Assembly (NCBI RefSeq): GCF_029872155.1
Contig: NZ_JARXLA010000003.1
Location: 372,001-436,000 of the forward strand
Direction: 5' to 3'
Length of the DNA stretch: 64,000 nt
Origin: Hyphomicrobium sp. D-2
GTDB lineage: Bacteria; Pseudomonadota; Alphaproteobacteria; Rhizobiales; Hyphomicrobiaceae
Part shown: piece after piece, positions 9,524 to 16,775 of the stretch
Numbering within the stretch: the first letter of the stretch is position 1
Layout of the letters: every line of letters starts with the position of its first letter
Program-made: the position numbers and the translations under genes
The notes under the pieces: generated by a model
Told to the model about the DNA's origin: nothing
The model's input: only the letters and a program-made list of their open reading frames with translations
Databases searched by the model: none

Positions 9524-10275
9524 CCCTCAAAGCGCAGGAAATTGTTGTTCGGCTGCAGGCGCGCACGCTGCTGCATGGCGCCTCGTTCACTGCTCGTCGT
9601 GGCGAATCTATCGCGATCATCGGCCCGAACGGAGCAGGAAAATCTACGCTTTTGAAATCTCTCGCCGGGCTATTACGGCCAGCGAGCGGTTCGGCAATGT
9701 ACGACGGCACGTCGATTGCTTCGATGACGGCTGCGAGTCGTGCGAGCGTCATCGGGTATGTTCCGCAACATTTCAATCCGCATTGGGACATCCGTGTCGC
9801 GGATCTGATGCAGATTTCCCTCGAACGATCGCGCGCATTGGTACAGCGTGAAATGCTCGATACTGCCCTGCGCACGCACGATATTGGACCATTGCGAGAT
9901 CGCTGGTGGTCGACTCTATCGGGTGGTGAGCGCAATCGCGTGTTGCTTGCGATGGTGCTGGCGACGGAGCCGCCGGTGTTGCTCGCAGACGAGCCGGCGG
10001 CAAATCTCGATCCGCGGTGTAAGCTTGAGATGGTTGAGCGCCTAAGCGCTTACGGTCGCACTGCGCTTTCCATTGTCGTGATGCACGACATTGATCTCGC
10101 GTTCCGATATTTCGATCGCATCCTGCTGCTGAACGACGGCCGGGTCGTTGCAGATGGCGCCACGGCGGCAGTGTACGATGCGCCCATCCTTGAGGATGTG
10201 TTCGGCGTCAGGTTTATTCGCACTGAACATGGGAACGTGAGGACAATACATCCTGGCAATGTCGTGTCCAAATAA
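9517..10275 (+). CDS. btuD: ABC transporter ATP-binding protein (BtuD-like)
   Basis: 252 residues from ATG at 9517, which overlaps the permease stop (ATGGTGA); the frame is open upstream but that part is permease shadow. Walker A is GPNGAGKSTLLKSL, the signature is LSGGERNRVLLAM, Walker B is VLLADEPAANLD and the H-loop is VVMHDIDLAF. This is the energising subunit of the B12 importer and the last gene of the operon. No clear terminator follows. Confidence 0.9.
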   Translation: MVTLKAQEIVVRLQARTLLHGASFTARRGESIAIIGPNGAGKSTLLKSLAGLLRPASGSAMYDGTSIASMTAASRASVIGYVPQHFNPHWDIRVADLMQISLERSRALVQREMLDTALRTHDIGPLRDRWWSTLSGGERNRVLLAMVLATEPPVLLADEPAANLDPRCKLEMVERLSAYGRTALSIVVMHDIDLAFRYFDRILLLNDGRVVADGATAAVYDAPILEDVFGVRFIRTEHGNVRTIHPGNVVSK

Positions 10276-10386
10276 TGTGCAGGCTCTCGGGATAGCGGGC
10301 GTGATCGTGACCTGCCCTCATTGAGTGGCCGGGGTGGAATGTTAGTTCAGGGCTCCTCCTTCTGCTAGGTGCTGCGTGGGCGAAGG

Positions 10387-10418
10387 CGCAGCCTGATGCT
10401 GCCAACGCCAGTTGCAAC
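10387..10418 (-). mobile_element. 32-bp relic of an IS3-family transposase gene
   Basis: The reverse complement of these 32 bases is identical to 37551-37582, which encodes LQLALAASGC inside a degenerate IS3-family integrase-core pseudogene. A diverged copy lies at about 59808-59850. Only this fragment is recognisable here. Confidence 0.55.
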
Positions 10419-10702
10419 CTAACGCGGTGAAACCTCCTCAGCCGTCTTTGCGAACATCTCCCGGTCTTGCAGCGCCGCTCGGCAAAATCGCATTGCTGCG
10501 TTTTTGCGAGAGCAGGCCGTTGCGTCGCCAAGCAATAGGGTGAGGGCAAATGCCTTTGGTGCTCACCGCCGCTTGCTGTCGATCTATTTGCGTACGCTGG
10601 CGCGGCCCCGTTGTGTGGGCGCCGGACAACACCCATGCGCCTGAATGTTTGCGAATTTTGTCAACTTGTTGCGCTGACCCCGGGGGTGCGATATGCCGAT
10701 AG

Positions 10703-10717
10703 TTGGTAACTAACCAA
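10703..10717. promoter_or_regulatory. Possible TetR operator upstream of the receptor operon
   Basis: TTGGTAACTAACCAA is a near-perfect palindrome (TTGGTAA / TAACCAA around a central C, one mismatch) ending 26 bases before the receptor ATG. The cassette it precedes includes a TetR-family gene, so an operator role is plausible. A clear second copy ahead of the TetR gene was not found; only a weak partial match (GTTGGAAGTTAG) is present near 14920. Confidence 0.4.
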
Positions 10718-10742
10718 TTGTTTGCGTAGAGGGCGTTTTGGT

Positions 10743-13007
10743 ATGCGTGTGAGTGGCGTTGGGCGACGCGGCGTAAGTCGTGATCGCAGTGTTGTAGCTT
10801 GGCTGTTTTCTGCCTCTGTCACGGCTCTTCTCGCAAGCACCGGTGCTTTGGCACAGACAGCCGACAATGATGGCGATGCCATCGCGCTGGAGCCGCTCGA
10901 AATTTCAACGCAGCAGACCAAATCAAAAAAACGTGCAGCTGCACGCATGAAGCCTGCGCAAAGCGTTGTCGTCACCGCACGGCGCATTGAGGAGCCGGCG
11001 CAGGCCGTACCCTTCGCGATGACAGCCGAAACTTCCTACGATCTGCAACATCAGGACATCGAGGATACGCAGGAACTGGCGCGCCGCATTCCGAACTTCA
11101 ACCACGCCGACTCCGGACTGTTCTTCGCCAATCTGACCAACATGCGCGGCATTGGTTCGTCGTCGGCGCTGATTTCGCCATCGATCAACTATTACATTGA
11201 CGGCGTGCCTGTGCCTGCGCGCCTTTTCGACATGCCGTTTGGCGGTGTCGAGCGCGTCGAGGTGCTGCGCGGGCCGCAGGGCACACTGTTTGGTCTCAAT
11301 TCGCAGGCCGGTGCGGTCAGCATCGTCACCGGCGATCCGTCCAAAACGTTCGGCGGCACTGCAGGCGTGATTATCGGCTCGCATGGCCGCAAGGAAGCGG
11401 ATGTAACGCTCGAAGGGGCAGTGACGGATTCCGTTTTGGGGCGCATATCAGCCAAGCTTTACGACTATGACGGCGATCTGACGAACGTGCTGTGGTCGGC
11501 GCCCGGTGTTGTGTCATCATCGGATGAAGTGCTTCGTGCCCGGACGTATGGCACGTTGTCGGGCAAGCTTCTGTTTGAGATCGATGACGACAGGCGACTG
11601 ACGCTGTTCGGCAACTGGAGCCGTGATCGCCAGAACCCCACCACCGGTATGTGGCTGGACGATCCGGGCTTCCCGCGCAACGCGTTCAATCCCATTCCAG
11701 AGCTGGAAACCGAGGCGGCCAGCGCTGGCGCGAAGTATGAGCAGAACCTGGGCTGGGCGCGCTTCACGTCGATCAGCGCCATCACGGGTTACGATACAAA
11801 AATGGAAGCCGATATTGTTGACGGCTTCATCGGCTCTGCACAATCGGGCGCGCCGGGCTTCATGCTGCAGGCGCCCGGACTTAACGTGCGCCGTATCGAC
11901 GAGGACAGCACACAGCTTAGTCAGGAGTTGCGCCTCGATGGCGCCACCGCCGGCGTGCGCTGGGTTGCCGGGCTCAGCGCGCTGTGGTCGAACTTCGATA
12001 GCACCACGGACATCACCAGCCTTGCGCTGGCGAACGGCAGCTACCGCGGACAGATCGAGACCACCAACCTTGCAGCGTTCGGTGAAGTCACCGTGCCGTT
12101 GGCTCAGCGCCTGAACTGGATCGGCGGTCTGCGCCTCTCCTATGAATCGAAGGACTTTGACGGGCAGTTCCTGGGCCGTAACGGTGCGCGTCCCCAGTTC
12201 GATGAGTCCGGCAATGTCGACTATCTCTTCCTGACTGGCCGGACGGGCTTGTCATACGAGCTTGCCGATAATCTGACGGCATTCGCCACCGTTGCACGCG
12301 GCGAAAAAACCGGCGGCTATCTGTTCTACAATCAGTTCGCCGCGCTCGGCATTCCGTTGCAGCCCTACGGAAGCTCGACCACCTGGTCGTATGAAGCGGG
12401 CGTCAAGGGCAGCCGCCTTGCCGGTGGTAATGTCGATGTTGCGACTTCAGTCTTCTACAACGATACCGCCGACGAGCAGCTCTTCACGTTCAATCCCGTG
12501 CTGGGACGCTTCTCCGTGCAGAACGCCGATACGCGTACCTATGGCGCGGAACTGGAAGCCGTTGTCAGGCCGATGCGCGGTTTGAGCGTTGGCACCAACG
12601 TGGCGCTGCTCAACACCGAAATCACCAGCGGCAGCGCGCTCATTCTCGGCAACGATGTGCCGTACGCACCTTCGTTCAGCTCCATGCTGTTTGCCGAATA
12701 CCGTTGGTCGACGCCAATTTCTGGCAACTCCGGCGAGACGTTCGTGCGCGCCGAATATGGATACACCGGCTCGCGCATGATTGATCCGGCCAACAGCCGC
12801 AAGCTGGGCAGTTATGAGCTGGTGAACCTGCGCGCCGGTTGGCAGGGAGAGCGCTTCGAGTTGTTCGGCGCGGTCGAGAACCTGTTTGATGAAAACTATG
12901 CAACGTCGGGCTTCCAGGCTGGCACCGACACCAGCGGTCGGCCGGTATTCGCCGGCATTTCAGGCGAAGGGCGGGCGTATATGATCGGCGCACGGACAAA
13001 CTTCTGA
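10743..13007 (+). CDS. TonB-dependent receptor, FyuA-like siderophore type
   Basis: About 754 residues. ATG at 10743 is chosen because it directly starts a basic N-region plus hydrophobic core ending near GALAQTA; a TTG 21 bases earlier is less likely. Then TonB-box-like LEPLEIST, a short Lys/Arg/Ala linker, and a plug containing IPNFNHADSG, INYYIDGVPVPARL and RVEVLRGPQGTLFG. The barrel has ATVARGEKTGGYLFYN and ends with NLFDENYATSGFQ and a terminal Phe. The overall pattern is that of the FyuA (yersiniabactin/pesticin receptor) branch. The downstream MFS and methyltransferase genes overlap or nearly touch it, making one operon. Ligand unknown; a metallophore is most likely. Confidence 0.8.
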   Translation: MRVSGVGRRGVSRDRSVVAWLFSASVTALLASTGALAQTADNDGDAIALEPLEISTQQTKSKKRAAARMKPAQSVVVTARRIEEPAQAVPFAMTAETSYDLQHQDIEDTQELARRIPNFNHADSGLFFANLTNMRGIGSSSALISPSINYYIDGVPVPARLFDMPFGGVERVEVLRGPQGTLFGLNSQAGAVSIVTGDPSKTFGGTAGVIIGSHGRKEADVTLEGAVTDSVLGRISAKLYDYDGDLTNVLWSAPGVVSSSDEVLRARTYGTLSGKLLFEIDDDRRLTLFGNWSRDRQNPTTGMWLDDPGFPRNAFNPIPELETEAASAGAKYEQNLGWARFTSISAITGYDTKMEADIVDGFIGSAQSGAPGFMLQAPGLNVRRIDEDSTQLSQELRLDGATAGVRWVAGLSALWSNFDSTTDITSLALANGSYRGQIETTNLAAFGEVTVPLAQRLNWIGGLRLSYESKDFDGQFLGRNGARPQFDESGNVDYLFLTGRTGLSYELADNLTAFATVARGEKTGGYLFYNQFAALGIPLQPYGSSTTWSYEAGVKGSRLAGGNVDVATSVFYNDTADEQLFTFNPVLGRFSVQNADTRTYGAELEAVVRPMRGLSVGTNVALLNTEITSGSALILGNDVPYAPSFSSMLFAEYRWSTPISGNSGETFVRAEYGYTGSRMIDPANSRKLGSYELVNLRAGWQGERFELFGAVENLFDENYATSGFQAGTDTSGRPVFAGISGEGRAYMIGARTNF

Positions 13008-13008
13008 C

Positions 13009-14199
13009 ATGATTGGCTTCCGAATTTCCTCACTTCCTTTGCTGTTTGGGCTGGCCGCGAATGCGGCTGCCCAAGCTTTTCTGCTGGTGGTGCTGCCGGG
13101 GTTGGGCCGCGACCTTGGTTTCTCCGCCATGGAAACCGGATTGCTGCTGGGGCTCGGCGCTCTTGTGCTGCTGATTGCAGCACCGGTCTGGGGCGGCATA
13201 AGCGAAACACGCGGGCGCCGGTTCGTGCTGTTGAGCGGCCTGTTCGGTGCAACGCTCGGCACGGCGCTGATGGCAGTCATCATCGCTTTGCGTCTGGCCG
13301 GTGACCTGGAACGCGACACAGCACTCATCGCGCTATTTGGTGCGCGCGCGTTGCAGTCGCTGCTGACCGGTGGATTGCTGCCGGCAGCGCAAGCCTGGAT
13401 GGCGGACCGCACCACGCCTGATCAGCGTGCCGAAGGCATGGGCCTGCTGGGTGCGTCCTACGGCATCGGGGCGATCATTGGCGCGGCTTCGGCATTCAAG
13501 GCCGGTGGCTCAGCGCCGGTTGAGGCTTTGGTGGCGTTGGCCGTTGCTGTGGCGGTCGGGTTTGTGCTGGTGCTGTTGCTGGTTAGAAACGCGCGCACCG
13601 AGCCCCTCAGCCAGACAGTACGCATCGGCTTTCCGCTGCGATTGATCTGGTCAAATCTGATCGTGACGTTCCTGGGCGTTTGCGTTTACGGCGTTATGCA
13701 GCACGTCACGGCGCTGCGTCTTGAAGATGGCTTCGGTTTGCCCCGGGCGGATGCAATCTCGACGGCGGGCGCTGGCCTCATGACGGCAAGCATCGCCATG
13801 GCGGCAATGCAGATCTTCGGACTGCGCCTCATCAAGCTGCGTCCCGCACTGCTGCTGTTGCTGGGTGCGATGGCCGGCGGTCTGGCCATGGCTGCGGCGG
13901 CCCTGGCAATTGAAGTACCGATGCTGCTCATTGCGCTGGGCGTGTTGGGCGCCGCGCTGGGTCTGCTGCTGCCGAGCAATCTGGCGTTGTTGAGTTTCAT
14001 TGCCGGGCCAGCGGCGCAGGGGCGTGTAGCGGGCGTCAACGCGATCGCGCAGGGCTTGGGTCTCGCGGCCGGTCCGATAGCGGGTGCAGCGCTGCATAAG
14101 CTGGCGCCGTCCGCGCCGTCGCTTGCAGCGACGGTTGCGTTGGCTGTGGTGGCGTGTATCGCGGTGGTGGCGGTGTTCCGAAAGGGGCAGGCAGCATGA
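13009..14199 (+). CDS. MFS transporter
   Basis: 396 residues with twelve predicted membrane segments. The loop 2-3 motif is seen as APVWGGISETRGRRFVLL (family consensus GxxxDrxGRR), and the start of the second half follows LLVRNARTEPLSQ. The ATG lies one base after the receptor stop and its own stop overlaps the methyltransferase start (ATGA), so it is co-translated with both. In similar receptor/MFS sets the MFS protein moves the metallophore across the inner membrane, by import of the loaded form or export of the free form; direction cannot be told here. Confidence 0.8.
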   Translation: MIGFRISSLPLLFGLAANAAAQAFLLVVLPGLGRDLGFSAMETGLLLGLGALVLLIAAPVWGGISETRGRRFVLLSGLFGATLGTALMAVIIALRLAGDLERDTALIALFGARALQSLLTGGLLPAAQAWMADRTTPDQRAEGMGLLGASYGIGAIIGAASAFKAGGSAPVEALVALAVAVAVGFVLVLLLVRNARTEPLSQTVRIGFPLRLIWSNLIVTFLGVCVYGVMQHVTALRLEDGFGLPRADAISTAGAGLMTASIAMAAMQIFGLRLIKLRPALLLLLGAMAGGLAMAAAALAIEVPMLLIALGVLGAALGLLLPSNLALLSFIAGPAAQGRVAGVNAIAQGLGLAAGPIAGAALHKLAPSAPSLAATVALAVVACIAVVAVFRKGQAA

Positions 14200-14879
14200 A
14201 CGCGTTCCCCGATGCGGCAGCGAAGATCTATGACGACAACATTGTGCGTCTCGTGCCGGGCTATGCGCTGGCGCTTGAGTTGATGGCTGCCATCCTGGCC
14301 GTACAGTTGTCGGGACCGTGCCGCATTCTCGTGCCGGGTTGCGGCACCGGCGCTGAAATACTGGCGATCGCCAACAGTTTGCCCGAAGCCAGCTTTGTCG
14401 CCGTTGAGCCGTCGGCTGGCATGCTGGATCTGGCGCGGCAGCGCATCGCGGCGGCGGGGCTGTCGGAGCGCGTGGAGTTTGTTTCCGGCTACCTCGATGA
14501 TGTCGGCGAGCGGGGGCGCTTCGATGCTGCAACGGTTTCGCTGGTGCTGCACTTCCTGCCCGATGATGGCGCCAAGCAGGCATTTCTTTCAGGGGTTGCA
14601 CAGCGGCTCGCGGCCAACGCGCCGCTGCTGCTGCTTGATGCGCCGAGCGTCGCTTTCGACGAATCAGCTTTGCGGCAATGGCTGCTGACGCAGCACGGTC
14701 CGGGTGTGCCGCCCCCCGATGCCGTTATCAAACGCATGCAAACCCTGTGGCACCGGGCAACACCGGAACGCATCGCGGAACTGCTCGCCCGTACTGGGTT
14801 TGCCGAGCAGGCGACCTTCTTTCAAACCCTTGGATATGTCGGCACCAGCGCCCGGATGCGCCTGCGATCTGTTGATTAA
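14196..14879 (+). CDS. Class I SAM-dependent methyltransferase
   Basis: 227 residues from the ATG overlapping the MFS stop. Motif I is ILVPGCGTGAEILAI, motif post-I is FVAVEPSAGMLDLA, and FDAATVSLVLHFLPDD fits motif IV. This is a Rossmann methyltransferase of the UbiE/Methyltransf_25 kind. As the third gene of a receptor-MFS operon it may modify an imported or synthesised chelator, or may act in detoxification. It differs in sequence from the methyltransferase at 3848-4549, so the two are not recent duplicates. Confidence 0.78.
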   Translation: MNAFPDAAAKIYDDNIVRLVPGYALALELMAAILAVQLSGPCRILVPGCGTGAEILAIANSLPEASFVAVEPSAGMLDLARQRIAAAGLSERVEFVSGYLDDVGERGRFDAATVSLVLHFLPDDGAKQAFLSGVAQRLAANAPLLLLDAPSVAFDESALRQWLLTQHGPGVPPPDAVIKRMQTLWHRATPERIAELLARTGFAEQATFFQTLGYVGTSARMRLRSVD

Positions 14880-14957
14880 CCGGTTTCCTGTGCACCTGAA
14901 CCTTTTGTTCTGTTCCCGTTGGAAGTTAGAACGGAGCTAGGGTAGGGAGGGAAGCTT

Positions 14958-15488
14958 TTGGACCATCAGGAGCCGTCGCGAAAGCAACTCATTCTCGATG
15001 CCGCATTGGATATCATCGAGCATGATGGGATGAAGGCCCTCACGCAGCCGCGGATCGCCAAGGCGTGCGGGCTGAGGCAGTCGCATCTCACCTACTATTT
15101 TCCGCGCAAGGCCGATCTCTACATTGCACTGCTTGAAGCATCGCATATGCGCGCCGAAGCCAAAGCGGTTCGCAAGGTGCCGCTCGAAGGATTGCTGGTT
15201 GCGCTGTTCTTCGATCCGGAGCGTATGCGCTTTTTTCTGTCGATCATCCTTGAGGTGGGCGACGATCCGGATCTGCAACCCATTCTGCAGGAGCATGGCA
15301 AGGGGCTGTGCGTTGCCATCGCCAGGCATCTGGGTCGGGCGGACAACGACCCCGATGTGGAATCCTTCGTGAATGAAATGCGCGGCGTGGGTGTCACCAA
15401 TCTGATGTCGGTCAAGCCCGTGAAGAACGGTGCTGCAGTTATGCGCAAGGTCGCGGCGCGTCACGGGCTGAAGTTCGGCGGCAAATAA
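14958..15488 (+). CDS. TetR/AcrR-family regulator
   Basis: 176 residues. The N-terminal helix-turn-helix is clear: KQLILDAALDIIEHDG, then LTQPRIAKACGLRQSHLTYY with FPRKADLYIALLEA. The start is an unusual TTG at 14958, chosen because GGGAGGG lies about eight bases upstream and no ATG or GTG precedes the helix-turn-helix. The C-terminal ligand domain is short. It lies 78 bases after the receptor/MFS/methyltransferase operon on the same strand and probably controls it, perhaps through the palindrome at 10703-10717. Confidence 0.82.
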   Translation: MDHQEPSRKQLILDAALDIIEHDGMKALTQPRIAKACGLRQSHLTYYFPRKADLYIALLEASHMRAEAKAVRKVPLEGLLVALFFDPERMRFFLSIILEVGDDPDLQPILQEHGKGLCVAIARHLGRADNDPDVESFVNEMRGVGVTNLMSVKPVKNGAAVMRKVAARHGLKFGGK

Positions 15489-15593
15489 CGCGTTGCGCTG
15501 AAGTGCGCGCCTCTTGATTGCATCATTGCATCGGCGCGATCCCCGATTTTAAAATGACCGAGCATAGGCCGGAAGCCTGCCGGAAGCAGTCGT

Positions 15594-16772
15594 CTAAAGT
15601 GCTTCCAGAAAAGCAACCAGCGCAGCCCGCTCATCTGGTGTCAGCTTGAACGCTTTCATCTGCGGAGATTTTGTAAGCGCCGCGTTGAACTGCGGCTTGC
15701 GCTCATCTGCAACGGGCGTCCTTTTGCCTACGCTGTCGATTGCAGCCTCATAGAACCTGACTAGGCCCTCCAGGCGCGGAAAGACGCCGTTGTGCATGTA
15801 GGGGCCTGTGCGCGAGACATGGCGCAGGGAAGGCGTCAGAAATTTGCCGATGTCCTCGACTTGACCGGTCACATTGAAGCGGCCGAGATCTTCCAGCTTC
15901 CGGTTGAAGAAGCTGAGGCCGATATTGTGGAAGCGATTGTCGGACAGCAGCGGGCCGTTGTGGCAGTTGGCGCAGCCTGCCTTGGTGCGGAAGATGTGCA
16001 GCCCCCACACCTGTGTGTCTGACAACGCATTCTGATCGCCGCGCAGGTAGCGATCGAAACGCGTCGGCCGTTCCAGCGTGCGTTGGAACGCGGCGAGCGC
16101 AGCAACGATGTCTTCCGCCTCGAAGTTGTTGCCATCGCCCTTGATGGCTGCGATGGCGGAGCGATAGGTGTCGTTGGCGTTGATCCGCGCCACGACGCCA
16201 TCGAGATTGTCGTTGGCCATTTCGTGCGCGTCGGTCAGCGGGCCAAGCGCCTGGTGTTCCAGTGAGCCGCTGCGCCCGTCCCAGAAGAACGTCGATTTGT
16301 AGCCCACGCTAAACAGCGGCATGGCGTTGCGCTTGCCCTTCGCCCGCGCGTGTCCGAACGGTGTTGGCAACGCGTCGCCCCAACCGAGGCGGCGGTTGTG
16401 GCAGCTTTGGCAGGCGATATGTCCTGATGCGGAAAGTGCTGGGTCTTCGAACAGATCGTGTCCCAGGCGGGCCAAAGCGAGTTCGCGATCGGTGGGCGCG
16501 GGATGGATATTCAGCGCGGCCATTTCCGTGAAGTCGGCGTCCGCAAGCAAGCGCGGCCGCGGCCAGTCGTTCGGCGGCTTCGCATACGCGTCGCGCAGAT
16601 AGGCCAGCTCCACGGCGGACGGTTGCGATGGAAAGTTTGCATCCAGCGGAACGTCGGGCGGCAGCAGCGCGTAGGCGAGTGAGCCCGCGACGCAAATGGC
16701 GGCGAAGGCAATCGCCCCCGCCGCCAGCACTTTGAAACGTGATCGCAATCCGGTGCTTTCTGCTTGGTTCAT
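15594..16772 (-). CDS. Di-heme cytochrome c peroxidase family protein (CcpA/MauG-like)
   Basis: 392 residues. A membrane anchor or uncleaved signal (about residues 13-36) is followed by two c-type heme sites, CQSCH (121-125) and CANCH (267-271), in the spacing of bacterial di-heme peroxidases. Typical family segments are FWDGRSGSLEHQALGPL and FLTPSLRHVSRTGPYMHNG. It acts in the periplasm, reducing peroxide or oxidising a protein or small molecule as MauG and MbnH do. It starts three bases after the stop of the TonB receptor upstream, so the two form one operon. Which subfamily (peroxidase or MauG-like oxidase) cannot be settled by eye. Confidence 0.87.
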   Translation of the reverse strand: MNQAESTGLRSRFKVLAAGAIAFAAICVAGSLAYALLPPDVPLDANFPSQPSAVELAYLRDAYAKPPNDWPRPRLLADADFTEMAALNIHPAPTDRELALARLGHDLFEDPALSASGHIACQSCHNRRLGWGDALPTPFGHARAKGKRNAMPLFSVGYKSTFFWDGRSGSLEHQALGPLTDAHEMANDNLDGVVARINANDTYRSAIAAIKGDGNNFEAEDIVAALAAFQRTLERPTRFDRYLRGDQNALSDTQVWGLHIFRTKAGCANCHNGPLLSDNRFHNIGLSFFNRKLEDLGRFNVTGQVEDIGKFLTPSLRHVSRTGPYMHNGVFPRLEGLVRFYEAAIDSVGKRTPVADERKPQFNAALTKSPQMKAFKLTPDERAALVAFLEAL

Positions 16773-16775
16773 GCG

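Larger units (their letters stand above)
10276..10742. other. Intergenic region with an IS relic and a palindrome
   Basis: About 470 bases without a gene. It contains a 32-base fragment of an IS3-type transposase gene (10387-10418, minus sense) and, near the right end, a 15-bp palindrome upstream of the next receptor; both are listed separately. The rest (about 10420-10680) shows no recognisable feature. Confidence 0.5.

Noticed and set aside
13651-14601. Two long minus-strand ORFs opposite the MFS and methyltransferase genes
   Set aside because: Arg/Gln-rich shadow composition; plus-strand genes have clear motifs and coupled starts.
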